Assembly: GCA_963682055.1 (NCBI GenBank)
Contig: OY821742.1
Location: 33,265,060-33,329,059, forward strand
Length of the DNA: 64,000 bases
From: Primula veris
Lineage: Eukaryota; Streptophyta; Magnoliopsida; Ericales; Primulaceae
Direction: 5' to 3'
Below the pieces are notes generated by a model that was not told the DNA's origin, did not search any database, and saw only the letters and a program-made list of their open reading frames with translations. The position numbers and the translations under genes are program-made. Position 1 is the first letter of the stretch. Each line of letters opens with the position of its first letter. Of this stretch, positions 45,757 to 56,221 are shown one piece after another.

Positions 45757-46640
45757 GTTAGTCCATGAATCTTTTACACCATATTCTTTTATTACCCATA
45801 TATAAGCCTAAATGGCTTCAATTTCGTAGAACTTACAAATACATCTATCTAAAACACTCAAACTGTAATGAAAATCACCGAAATCGTAATTTGGATGTGC
45901 TATCTCCCCATACGTCTCATTTCCCAAATCAAAGGAGAGAATGATGATTGGTGAAACAAAACTGCTCTCGAATGTAATTTTTTTAATGAAAAATTACAGT
46001 AACAAGTACTTCTTCTTTTTTGTAAGAAGAAGCATATGAGAAATCCCCGATATTACCCCAAGATTTTCCTTTAACGAATAAACTATAATCATCTTCTCAT
46101 TCAAGCCCCCATTACATACTTGAGGTAATGTCCATAATACTTTGTAATTTTCATTGAATTGATCATATCGGAACCCGTACATAGTGTTTCAATCAATCCA
46201 TGAGTTATTCAGAGCCGACAACTACTTTGATTCTCTAGTAGATGTGTTCCTTATAGAAATCCATATTTTATTAATAAGTATACAAACAAGCCCATTACAA
46301 GAACCCAATATCGAAAGCAAACAACTTTGGTCCTTCAAGGGGTAATCAAGTTTAACGGCATGATTCCTATTAATGTCCTCAATATCATATGGGGAATGCA
46401 ATTTAGAATCAAACGAGAATGACTTTAGACAATATACACATCGATCCGACCGAACACAAACGTGTTTCAGAATGAGTCACTGGTGGGTATACTTGATTTA
46501 TATTAGATGATTTATTGAGATTTGATCTAGTGAATCTCGGGTTTGAGATAAGATAGAGAAATTTAGAAACACGCTTGAATGCGATTAAGGATTTGACTGG
46601 TAAACAAGACAATTATGATAAGGTGCATAATCCACAATAT
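45757..46640 (-). pseudogene. F2 F-box pseudogene, minus copy, tail-to-tail with the plus copy
   Basis: The minus strand carries CLPVKSLIAFKRVSKFLYLI and NPRFTRSNLNKSSN at 46409-46612, then the GSCNGL-like segment, then YGFRYDQFNENYKV and VYSLKENLG (45994-46182), and ends with the EYGVKDSWI counterpart next to 45757. Frame breaks throughout. It forms a large palindrome with 44.4-45.76 kb and has a second, truncated copy at 57058-57620. Confidence 0.8.
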
Positions 46641-47166
46641 TAATCCTAGGTAGAAGTTTTATTTATGCCTAACAATTAGTTTTGACTGATCGTACAATGT
46701 TTTATGAGCGTTTTGACAATTTCAATTTGGCTAGGAAAGTAGCTACTTTTGACAAATGATGTGATGTATTGCTTTGTTTTTCTTTTTCTAATTGCTAGGA
46801 TAAATAGCACAACATTTTTTTTTCCCACCAAGTAAAAATCAATATTAGGATGGTAGTAATTCTTTTTCACTCTATTCATCTTCTAAACCTCTTTAAAAAT
46901 TGATTAAATTGTTAAGATCGGAGTTATTTTCTCTTAGGTTGTTTCCATCCACGCAGAAGAATCCAGATAAATCTTGAAAGAAATAAGTTTGCTTGTGCTC
47001 CAAAAAGGGGCTTGAGATCCACTGATTCCACTTCATGCATACATCTTTGAACCTGGAACGAGATTTTACTGGAAGAAAAAGAAGGGCATGCTTTTTGATC
47101 AAATCTTTTATATCCACTTCTTCTTTTAGTTTTATGTATCGAGGGTTTTCAAATTCAGTAGGAACC

Positions 47167-49053
47167 TGTAACATCCCGTATTTTTATAAGTGTTTTTATT
47201 AATGAATTAATTTATCCAAAAACGTTTTATTCAAAAAAAATTACCAAAAACCGGTCACTCGACTAATTTTTAGCCAAAAACCGAAACTCTTCCAAAAATC
47301 TTTATTTTAAAAACCTGTTACTAATTTTACTAATAAAAAGGACCCAATAGATTTGTTTCCAAAGATTTGTTATTTTTGAATAGTAAAACTATATTTTTGG
47401 ATTAAGAGTTAGCTTTTAGAACTTTGGGGACCAAATAATTCGCTTTCACAAACTATCTAAAAACAGTTTTTCTAAACCTAAAAATCAGCCCACTTTCATT
47501 CTTTAAACCTAAAATCAGCCAAGAGAAGAGAGAGAAAAAGAGAGAAAAGAGAGAAAAAGAAGAAGAAGAGAACCCACCATTAGCGGGCTCATACCGAAAG
47601 CATCTCCACTACGCTCTAAGGTAACGGGGGTTATCCATAACGACTAGACGAGTGTGTATGTTAGGATTATGTTTTACGTTCATTATAAATTGGGGGTTTT
47701 TGCCTTTTATATTATTTATGTTCTTAAATTGATAATTGGGGTTTAGTTGTTGTATTTTTAATTCCATTAATTGAATTGTAGAATTTGAGACTTGAGACTA
47801 ATTAATTTCGAATTAATGAGATTATGGATGGGTTTGCATGTTTTAAGCGTTGATTATGAGTTATTATGGTTTTTGATAGAATTGGGTAAATTATTGTTGA
47901 ATATAGATGGATTGTAGTTTATGCATACAAGGTGTTTGTTAAAATGCCTGAATGAGTTTTTATGTTGTTGAAGTGATTGGCTAGTTGTGAATCTAACATA
48001 TATGATTATGGTTTATGTTGTATTACGTTAAGTGACGTATGAGTTATGTTAGTTGAATAGTATAATATTATTGGCCGAGACTTTAATATTTATACGTATG
48101 AGATGGTGTTATTTGAATGATTTTTATATTATTGGCCGATGCCTTGTGATTTAGCTGTAGTGGCAATGGTCTCTGTCTCTCCCTAATTCCGGGGACAGAA
48201 GACGGCCGAGGGGATAGGGAATGACTCGTCTTACGGACCGGGACGAGTGGCGTTATAGGTCCCAGTGTGCACTATATTTACTTTTATGTTAGCAATGGTC
48301 TATGTCTCTCCCTAATTCCGGGGGCATAAGACGGCCGAAGGGATAGGGAATGACTCGTCTTACGGACTGGGACGAGTGGCGTGAGAGGTCCAAGTGCGCA
48401 CTATAAATCTACTTTTATGTTGCAATGGTCTATGTCTCTCCCGAATTTCGGGGACATAAGACGGCCGAAGGGATAGGGAATGACCTACCTTACGGACTGG
48501 GGTAGGTGGCGTGAGAGATCCATGTATGCTATAGTTGTGTGTTGATGTTATTTAATTTATTTAATTTATCGTAGTTGTAGAATGTCATTATATTTCTCTT
48601 TATACGTCGATTATCGTAGTTGTAGAATTTGTGAGCTCTTGCATTTATGGGATGAAGTGATGGTATTTGTGGTGCCGTCCCGTCTAGTTATGTGCGTGGG
48701 ACTCACCGTTACAATTTTGTATTTCAGGTACAACTTAGGTTGAGGCGTATGGTTAAGAGCTTTAGCAAGGCATCACATGGGTTTGGGGCTTTCGCTTTAT
48801 TTTTACTTAGAGCACTTTTGAGGTTGTAGCCTACGGGCAATTTACATTCGTTTATTTTCTTTTATAAATTTGTCAAAAATATCTCGTCTTGTAGCCGCGT
48901 TTGGCAAATACTTTTATTTATTATTTAATTGTTCCATTAGCTCGTTAGTGTTTTCTTTTAAAAATTTTTAATTTCGTACCAACAGGTTCTATTTCCTTTT
49001 GTTTTAAAAAGGTCATGCCTCGATATTCGTTTTACGGATTTGGGGGCGTGTCA
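47167..49053. mobile_element. Solo LTR, 1.89 kb, inserted in F1 copy A
   Basis: Begins TGTAACATCCCG and ends GGGGGCGTGTCA, with an exact 5-base target duplication GAACC (47162-47166 and 49054-49058). No internal retroelement genes. It carries a GA-rich leader-like stretch (47520-47575) and a three-copy tandem repeat (48163-48530). Confidence 0.88.
48163..48530. repeat. Three tandem copies of an about 125-130 bp unit inside the solo LTR
   Basis: Each copy runs GCAATGGTCT, GTCTCTCC, GACGGCCGA, GGGATAGGGAATGAC, TTACGGAC, TGGCG, and a final CACTATA or GCTATA. Copies 1 and 2 have ACTCGTC/GACGAGT where copy 3 has ACCTACC/GGTAGGT, so the paired sequence changed together. Confidence 0.85.
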
Positions 49054-49357
49054 GAACCTCTAGCCCATGTTTTCTTTTCCTAAGAAGAGCAATATCGTCA
49101 GATTCAGCAATTTCGGGCAGGTCGTTGTCCTTGTTGTCACTTTCGGAGTCAGATCTGCCATCATCATAGCTAGAGTTTCCATAGAAATTAACTTTCGCTG
49201 TATTATCGCTTTCATTGTCTGGTGATTTGTTCTAATCTGAGCCATCCATCTCACGCTTAGGATTTTCTCTTCATATATTGGACTCTGTAGCACTCTTGCA
49301 AAACTCATCCCAACTCAGTATGTCATATGACTTGTCTGAATCGGAATTATTTTCCAT

Positions 49358-49763
49358 TTTTGCACTATCCTTAAGAGAAGAAGACCCCTATTTTGAGTAT
49401 AAGATATATATAGAGAGAGAAACAAATCTTGTTATATGTAACAAACTAATAATATGAATAAAACTTTATTTTATTTATTTTTGTAACAATATGTATCCAA
49501 CTAGAAGGAACAAGAATAAATAAAATAAGCTTTTGTTAATAACACGCTAACAACAATTTATACATTTATCAATTGTTGTTAACGTGTTATTAACAAAAGC
49601 TTATTTTATTTATTCTTGTTTCTTCTAATTAGATTACTTCTTCTTTTCAATTGGATACATATTGTTACAAGAAATAAGGTTTTATTCATATATTGTAACA
49701 TACAACAAGATTTGTTTATGTCTATATATATCTATACTCTTCTTCTCTTAAAAATAGTGCAAA
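49358..49763. repeat. Palindromic spacer between F1 copies A and B
   Basis: The left half (from AGAGAAGAAGACCCC) and right half (to TCTTCTTCTCTTAAAAAT) are reverse complements through the centre near 49565 (AACACGCTAACAACAATTTA against its complement TTGTTGTTAACGTGTTATTA in part). It would be the shared head-to-head promoter region of the two F1 copies. Confidence 0.85.
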
Positions 49764-50280
49764 CTGGAAAAGAATTCCGATTCAGACAAGTCATATGACA
49801 TAGTGAGCTGGGATGAGTTGTGGAAGAGTGCTACAGAGTACGATGAAGAGGAAAATCCTAAGCGCCAGATATATGGTTCAGATTCGAACAAATCCCCAGA
49901 CCGGGAAAGTGATAATGCAGAGAAAGTTAATTTCTCTAGTAACTCTAGCTACGATGATGGTAGTTCTGACTCCCAGAGTGACAACGAGGACAACAACCTG
50001 CCCGAAATGCTGAATCTGAAAATATTGGTCTTCTTAGGAAAAGAAAACGTGGGCTAGAGGTTCCAACTAAATTTGAAAACTCTTGATACATAAAACGCAG
50101 AGAAGAAGTGGATATCAAAGATTGGGTCAAAGACCATGCCCTTCTTTTTCTTCCCGCGAAATCTCTTTCCAGGTTAAAAGCTGTATCCATGGAGTGGAAT
50201 AAGTGGATCTCAAGACCCTTTTTCTAGCACAAACAAACTTATTTCTTACAGGATTTATCTGGATTCTTCAGCCAGACTGG
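49764..50280 (+). pseudogene. F1 F-box-like pseudogene, copy B
   Basis: Same protein family as copy A, head to head with it. The start ATG has become CTG (49764). The acidic part (SYDIVSWDELWKSATEYDEE, DSNKSPDRESDN, SSYDDGSSDS) is open, but one T is missing near 50007 (GAAATGCTG instead of GAAATTGCTG in A and C), shifting the frame. In the other frame the F-box part follows (REEVDIKDWVKDHALLFLPA, then LSRLKAVSMEWNKWISRPFF) and stops at TAG 50225-50227. The same one-base deletion occurs in copy D. Confidence 0.85.
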
Positions 50281-50439
50281 AAACCGCGTGACCCCACATA
50301 CTATCTATTGGTGAAGATGCTTACTGAGCTCGCACGTAACCATTCTATCTCCTTCATTCCAGAACAAGTTAACATCCATAGCTCCTGCTATGGTCTCTCT
50401 CTCTCATAATCACAGTCAGTATATATATATATATATCTA

Positions 50440-50757
50440 TACATATACTTTTCTGTTTGCTCTCCTTTTTCCCCTAGTATATAGGACTTTATCTAAATTG
50501 TCAATTTTATACTTGTTTGTTAGTATAATTTTCCAGCCTCTTATATATAATATTAGGACTTGTAATGAATGTTGGCGGGGTTGTATTGGGCTTTTTTGAT
50601 TGCAGCTTTTAATTATCTGTCTGATTTGTTATTTGCTTGTATATTCAAATGCATTTGGTTGATTAATTTAAAGTTTTATTTGGTTTTCTCACATGAAAAA
50701 ATAAAAGTTCTTTTCTTATACTACCCTTTTCTGTGATATTAGTCTGTGATAAAAGTT
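50440..50757 (+). repeat. Second copy of the F-box locus 3' spacer, truncated
   Basis: Matches 41330-41640 and 59505-59800 up to TTCTGTGATATTAGTCTG, where foreign sequence begins. Confidence 0.8.
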
Positions 50758-50780
50758 TTTTTTTTTTTTAAAGCGGAAGC

Positions 50781-51038
50781 AATTACATTTTTAATGCACC
50801 GTCTCTGCAATTGAGATGTCGCATTACTCCCAGCTCATATCTGCCTACTAACCCAAGTTTGCAACGTCATCCCGTTGTTGTAGTGGCACATCCATCTAAG
50901 CCTAATCTGTTCGCATTGAGACTATCGGAAGATGAAGTTTACGTATTCACGCCACAGGAAGGTGAAAGAAAGTGGGGCCCAGCTAGAAAAACTACGGCAG
51001 TGAATAGATACGGTATTTATCGCTTATTTTGTTTATAA
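50781..51038 (+). pseudogene. Fragment of a TOPLESS/TPR co-repressor gene
   Basis: An open frame reads LRCRITPSSYLPTN, then HPVVVVAHPSKPNLFALRLS, EDEVYVF and GERKWGP. This matches the order of the last WD repeats of TOPLESS family proteins (LRCRI-PSAYLP, HPLVIAAHP-EPNQFALGLSDG-VHV-EP-ESEGKWG). Only this roughly 80-codon segment is present, without flanking exons, so it is a captured fragment. Substitutions at normally invariant positions (for example GLSDGGV replaced by RLSEDEV) point to decay. Confidence 0.75.
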
Positions 51039-51210
51039 TGTACAGAGTTAAAAATAAAGAGAATAAATATTATACTAGAGGCTGTTAAGGTGTGTATATT
51101 ATGAGAATGGAGAAGCTGGTGATCTTAAAATTCACTTAATATTGCAATATAAGAAAAATGGGAGATCTCTAGAGAGAGAGAAAGATAAGGAGACCGGCGG
51201 CGGCATAGAA

Positions 51211-51600
51211 ATGGAACACAATAGATCATCTCCGTCGGAAAAAGATGACAAGACTTCATCTTTTAACCCCCAACGATTAGAGCAAGGTGGTTTTTAACAC
51301 CCAAAACCTTCTCAGATATGCTTTGCGATAAAAAAAGGTACCTATATACCAATAAAAAAGGTGAGAAATTTCAATGGAGAAAAGATCGTTAATTTCACAT
51401 ATGAAGAAGTGGAATCTCTCTCTCAACCTTTTCAGTACTCCCTGGTAGGGAAGTTCACTCATAGTAAGCCTAATCTCGCTGATATAAAAACTTTTTTGAA
51501 TTCTTTAGGCTTAATAGATGAGTTTACACTTAATCTGCATATCACTATCTTCGTCTCTCCCTCTCTAAGAATTGGAAGTTTCTTTAGTGGGAGATGAAGC
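51211..51600 (+). pseudogene. LINE ORF1 N-terminal fragment (DUF4283-like)
   Basis: An ATG at 51211 (MEHNRSSPSEKDDK) is followed by a TAA in the same frame, then NFTYEEVESLSQPFQYSLVG, KFTHSKPNLADIKTFLNSLG and FTLNLHI. The SLVGKF...P-L--I...F-SLGL...FTL pattern is typical of the DUF4283 domain in plant LINE ORF1 proteins. It is cut off soon afterwards. Confidence 0.6.
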
Positions 51601-52218
51601 ATTGGGTTAATCTGAAAGTTAACCATGTTTATTACTTTAGTGGGACTTGTAGTTTATTATATGTCGTTATAGGACTTTGCAAGTTTTTTATGTTCTCGTT
51701 TTCAGTACTTTAGTTGCTGTTTTCTTTTAATAAGGTCGGAGTACCAATTTAAACTCTATATTAATGAAATTTTGGGTTATCCCCACTTTTAATTAATTTT
51801 TTATTTATTAATATTCACCTTTTTAAGCTTTCCCTGGAAATATGGTTTTTGCTTCTGAAGAGATCTTCCCGGTTGGCTCTTTACTCCCATGAGAGAGTTT
51901 GAGTTCTCACTCTTATGAGGATCATAATAAAAAGAGTGGAATGGCTGATGGGACTGCTTCGATCCCACTTTCATCAAATAATGATGTTAATGAAGAGGAT
52001 GTTATTGAGAATTTTTAGAATTTTATCACAATTTGACACCGTTGAAGATTTCTCAGGCCATCATTTTCTGAACAGTGTGTGTTCTGTGAAGTGGACACCA
52101 AGGAACTCAACGAAGAGAATACAAGAGGAATAGAAGGTACTGGAAAATAATTTGCCTGATAAATACATGTCTGGGTATGTGAATCAAGGATTGAGCTTTT
52201 AAGGGCCGCCATTGTTGG

Positions 52219-52509
52219 TGTAACGATCCGGCCCCACGGACCGAACCGCCACGCCCGTATCAACAATATTGTCCGCTTTGGCACAACTTCCCAGGGGGGT
52301 CACCCATCATGCTACTACTCCAAGCTAAGCATGTTTAACTATGGAGTTCCGTCATCGCTGTTATGCCGCACGGCTTTAAAAGGCCTTGTTTATAGTAAAT
52401 GGATCTTTAAGCTCATATACCACACGAGTACTCTCGTATCTGGGCGATGTGGGACTGACGCACAACACCGCACCACAGAAATTCCTTCCGAAAAATCTAG
52501 ATCGTCACA
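52219..52509 (-). repeat. Cassandra 3' LTR with 5S-like segment
   Basis: TGTAACGATCCGG...GATCGTCACA. The 5S-like segment spans about 52281-52355. Just inside, minus-strand GGAGGGTGATT is the polypurine tract. Confidence 0.9.
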
Positions 52510-52619
52510 ATCACCCTCCCTTTAGGCACGACGTCCTCGTCGGGCACGTCGTTCTTCAGGGGCTCACACACACGTGCTAGTCCTCACATTTCCTGCCAGA
52601 TAGAGGCTCTGATACCATT

Positions 52620-52910
52620 TGTAATGACCCGGCCCCACGGACCGAACCGCCACGCCCGTATCAACAATATTGTCCGCTTTGGCACAACTTCCCAGGGGGG
52701 TCACCCATCCTGCTACTACTCCAAGCTAAGCACGCTTAACTATGGAGTTCCGTCCTCGCTGTTGTGCCGCACGGCTTTAAAAGGCCTTGTTTATAGTAAA
52801 TGGATCTTTAAGCTCATATACCACATGAGTACTCTCGTATCTAGACGATGTGGGACTGACGCACAACACCGCACTATAGAAATTCCTTCCGGGAAATATG
52901 GATCGTCACA
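52620..52910 (-). repeat. Cassandra 5' LTR with 5S-like segment
   Basis: TGTAATGACCCGG...GATCGTCACA. The 5S-like segment at about 52683-52757 reads, on the minus strand, GTTAAGCGTGCTTAG...GAGTAGTAGCAGGATGGGT, keeping the pol III box A, intermediate element and box C words. Confidence 0.9.
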
Positions 52911-53027
52911 GTTGGAGCTGAAGGGACTCCTTATCAGGATGGTCTCTTCTTTTTTGATCTTTTCTTTTCCACTGAATACCCAAATGTCCCAACCGCTCGT
53001 GAACTACCACATTTTCCAGGCACTCAT

Positions 53028-53713
53028 CAGTATTTATTGATATTGAAAAAGCCTATAATCGTCGACTTGAGTCTTACATTACCTAATGAATTCTTCACTA
53101 GTATAAGCATATTAAACTCCCGTTTCTACCTAATAAATTATCAATCTCACCATGACATCCCGTCATGTTTTTTCTCTCAAGAATAATTTTGTCTCCCAAT
53201 AATTTCGTGGGTTTGTTTCTCCCTCTTTGCTATATATATTCTATGGTGTAGAAAGCCACTAAATAATAAGTCTAAATGGCTTTATTTATAACCTTACAAA
53301 GAAGTGCTAATTCATGACTAAATAGGAAGTATTTCGTTTTTTATGTTTCCTTGCTTGACAAGTAGTCTTCTTTCCTTGCATTTCAAGTGTTCAATCCAAT
53401 TAGTAAAAGATGTCTTTATTTGTTTCTTTAATCTTCCAGAATCACTTCAGATCTCTTTTTACTTGGAAATCACGTTTTTTGCATCATTAAATCTCTTTGA
53501 CCGAATCTTTCCATATTTTGTCTAGTATAGTCAGTTGTTGCTTCGGTTGCAACTGAGGTTGCAACTCACATATGCAATTAATCACAAATTTACAACAATG
53601 TTACGCATTACCTGTTAACATAATTAGAGTTCAATATAAATTTACGCAATCTATTTTTGACATAATGGTGACAAATAAAGAGGTCACAAGAACTTTGTAC
53701 TTCAGACTTAACA
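53028..53713 (-). repeat. 3' LTR of the Sirevirus-like element, truncated
   Basis: Similarity to the 5' LTR starts at AGTATTTATTGATATTG and runs to CTTAACA at 53713. The minus strand just inside (AATGAGAGAT) is the likely polypurine tract. Confidence 0.8.
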
Positions 53714-54167
53714 ATCTCTCATTTGTCATTATTTTGGCCAAAACATTTGATATAATGGGTAAGCAAATCCACCTTTTCTCTACACAAAAACTATTTAACA
53801 CCTCTTCAAGGAAAAAGTATAAGTGATGTCAAAAATTTCAAGAATTTTTCTTGGTTTTTTTTTTAATCAATTTAGATCATTTAGAACATCAACTTTAGTT
53901 GAATTTTGTTCATTATTAATATGGTCTCTCTTGGGAATAAACATTAACCTGTCTGCATGACAGACTTGGTTACAACTAAATATATAAAAATACACTTTGT
54001 ACTTCTTCTCTATTATCAGAGAGTTTTAGGGCAAGTTATTCCACATCTGTTTTAGAGACATCAATCAACGGTTTTTTCAAGACAAAAAATTCATAGTTCA
54101 ACAAGAATTACCTTAGGCATAAATTTTATCAATGCTACTCACAAATAAGCACATATAGCAAGAGTAT

Positions 54168-54458
54168 TTAATTATATCTATAGTGATATACCCCAATATC
54201 ACTTCTTAAAGTTTCAAACTTGTTCTTATGAATGAGCTTTGTGAAAATATCTGCTAATTGTCTTTCAGTTGAGACATGTTCTAAAATTAAGCTCTTTTCT
54301 TCAACTAATTCTCCAATAAAAGGATGCCTTAGATCAACGTGTTTAGTTCTGAAAAGTTGTACTGGATTCTTTACTAAATCTATAGCATTTTTATTATCAC
54401 AGTATAAAGTAAAAATCTCTTGTTTAACATTATAATCTTCGAGCATATGTTTCATCAA
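54168..54458 (-). pseudogene. Copia RNase H C-terminal segment
   Basis: MLEDYNVKQE, YCDNKNAIDLVKNPVQ, RTKHVDLRHPFI and LADIFTKLI are the closing motifs of copia RNase H (CDN-SAI-ISKNPV, RTKHIDIRHHFI, QLADIFTK). The frame is open for 96 codons but lacks the upstream catalytic part. Confidence 0.85.
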
Positions 54459-54669
54459 TAAAAGTTGAGTACAACCACTATCAAATTAAAAACTTTCTCG
54501 AGAAAGATTATTATGTAAACTCTTAGTTTGCTTTCCCTTCATGCAATCACCACGCATGTCTAGAGGTTTTACTTCCAGTTCAAAAATTCTCCTAAATAAT
54601 CCAAAATTATCAAATTTACCAAGAGTTTTGTTTTTTACACGCCCTAAACATTGGTGTCAAATTTTAGGA

Positions 54670-54894
54670 TTATCGGTTGCAACTGACAATAGGTAAAGTT
54701 ATAACTGACTTATCAAAGGCATAGCAATTGTCATTAGATCTCATTCCAATCATGATTAAGTCATTGTTATTATCGGTGACAAGACATTTATCTGTATTAA
54801 ACTTAACATGCACAGAATAATCACACAATTGGCTTACACTAAACAAATTAGAACTTAGACCTTTAACCAATAGTAAATTTTTAAACTCAGGCAT
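54670..54894 (-). pseudogene. GAG-pre-integrase domain remnant
   Basis: LLLVKGLSSNLFSVSQLCD followed by KFNTDKCLVTD and GMRSNDNCYAF fits the copia GAG-pre-integrase pattern (V-GLK-NLLSISQLCD, G-R--NCY). The HHCC zinc finger expected next is not intact. Confidence 0.75.
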
Positions 54895-55070
54895 GTCAAC
54901 AACATTTAAAGTTCTTTTGCCTATCGCAAGACATTTGCCACCACTTTAAAAAACAACATAATTATCAGATATGTTCCTAACATTTTTTAACAATTTAGAA
55001 TTAACAGTCATATGTTTGGAGCAAGCACTATCAAAATACCAAGAAGTAAGAAAAACATGATTCAAGAAGG

Positions 55071-55769
55071 TTAAAAAGTTTTATTACAAGTAATTATCTT
55101 ACTTTTGTTTTTAACTCTCCAAACCCACTTGGGTGTTTGTTTATTAACAACGACAAAACATTTTTGATAGCTTAAAAAACTTTTATTGCAAAAATTCCAA
55201 GTGTGTCGAGTTTTATTACAAAAATAACATAACTTCATGTAATTCCCAGTTGCAGCCTTAGTTGCAACTGAGTACAAACTATTCTCAGTTGCAGTGCCGG
55301 TTGTAACTGAGCACCTCCTTGTACTTACAATGGGTTGTGGCGTAGCTTTGCTTGTTATGGCATTTACAAACATGATATTTCCACTTCCATTAGCTCCAAA
55401 ATATCCCAATCAAGTATTACCCCTTGCACACCTTTGATAAGAAAGCACTTTATCCAAATTTTCCGTCCCATTGTTGAGAAACTTTATCCTCTTTTTAGTC
55501 TCTTCAAGTTGGACATCTTTCTCTTTAACTTTATTCTTTAACCCCAAATTTTCAACTTCCAACTCATTAACCATTTGGAACATGACTGTAAATCTCTTAA
55601 AAAGCTTTAAATACTGCTCTTGTAGCTCATAAATAGTAGTAGGTTCATCATCACTAATATCAGAATCGTAGTAACTTACTTCAGTTTCAGAGTCAGTTGC
55701 AATCGAGGGTGCAACTGAGGCAGTTTTTAAGTTTTTCACACTTTTCATATTGGTTTTCGAGATCGCCAT
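55071..55769 (-). pseudogene. Gag and zinc-knuckle remnants of the Sirevirus-like element
   Basis: 55410-55769 encodes a gag C-terminal segment (EVSYYDSDISDDE, YELQEQYLKLFKR, a coiled coil, then LDKVLSYQRCA), the arrangement of Sirevirus gag proteins. 55071-55409 continues after a stop with a linker and CYFCNKTRHTWNFC, a CCHC knuckle in which glycine is replaced. Gag binds and packages element RNA; this copy is broken by at least one stop. Confidence 0.7.
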
Positions 55770-56206
55770 AAAATTTGCAAAATATTTTGCTTTTCTTTCT
55801 ACACCTTCAATTTCAAAATTACTAGAATCACCAAAAGTATCTTCTAATATGTCCCATGCTTATTTAGCTTTAACACATCTAGAGATCAACTTTAATTCGT
55901 TTAGATAAAGTGCACTAAATATAGAATTGAGTGCCTTCGAAATTGCACCAGTTTTTCGTTTTTCTTCATCTGACTAATTTTCTTCAAGTATAGTAGCTTT
56001 TTCTCCATCGCTTCTGCTGGGTTTCGGTGATTTCCAGCCTTGTATGCTTTTATATCTTGAGACTTGATATACATCTCAATCTCACCTTCCGAAATCTATA
56101 GTTTGATCTTCCGTCAAGCAATGGTGCTTTGTTGAACGATCCGTCATTCCGTACTAACTCCATATATTAAGAACACAGCATCCACACTTGATTTAAATAA
56201 GTGTGA

Positions 56207-56219
56207 GGCTCTGATACAA
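56207..56219 (-). other. Primer-binding site (tRNA-Met type)
   Basis: Minus strand TTGTATCAGAGCC, one mismatch from TGGTATCAGAGCC, beside the 5' LTR. Confidence 0.75.
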
Positions 56220-56221
56220 AT

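Larger units (their letters stand above)
46893..49357 (-). pseudogene. F1 F-box-like pseudogene, copy A, split by a solo LTR
   Basis: Coding relics lie at 49054-49357 (start codon CAT at 49355, acidic N-terminus MENNSDSDKSYDILSWDEFC, D/S-rich linker, then LLRKRKHGLEV) and at 46893-47166 (PTEFENPRYIKLKEEVDIKD, then LIKKHALLFLPVKSRSRFKD, W-QWISSPFLEHKQTYFFQDLSGFF). The latter is an F-box signature. A TAG at 49232-49234 (minus) interrupts the acidic part and is shared with copy C. The two parts are separated by the LTR at 47167-49053; rejoining is evident because copy C has the empty site. Confidence 0.85.
52219..52910 (-). mobile_element. Complete Cassandra TRIM retrotransposon (5S rRNA-derived LTRs)
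   Basis: Two LTRs of about 291 bases (52219..52509 and 52620..52910) flank an internal domain of about 110 bases without coding capacity. The primer-binding site TGGTATCAGAGCC (initiator tRNA-Met type) is on the minus strand at 52605-52617, next to the right LTR, so the element is in minus orientation. Both LTRs contain a sequence closely related to 5S rRNA, the defining feature of Cassandra. An exact 5-base target duplication GTTGG flanks it (52214-52218 and 52911-52915). Confidence 0.93.
51930..53022 (+). pseudogene. Fragment of a PHO2/UBC24-like E2 ubiquitin-conjugating enzyme, split by Cassandra
   Basis: Across several frames the sequence reads QFDTVEDFSGHHF, then STKRIQEEWKVLENNLPDKY, RIELLRAAIVG up to 52218. 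After the Cassandra insertion it resumes with GAEGTPYQDGLFFFDLFF and EYPNVP at 52911-53022. This is the entry into the large-type E2 (UBC23-25/PHO2) UBC domain; intact genes continue with the HPN region and the catalytic cysteine, absent here. Frameshifts near 52015 and 52185 show decay. The right end abuts a truncated copia LTR. Confidence 0.75.

Noticed and set aside
52281..52757. Two 5S rRNA genes
   Set aside because: The 5S-like segments lie inside matching LTRs with a tRNA-Met primer site and target duplication, so they belong to Cassandra rather than to ribosomal genes.
52624..53040. 138-codon ORF spanning Cassandra and the E2 fragment
   Set aside because: It crosses an LTR boundary and mixes unrelated sequence; chance open frame.
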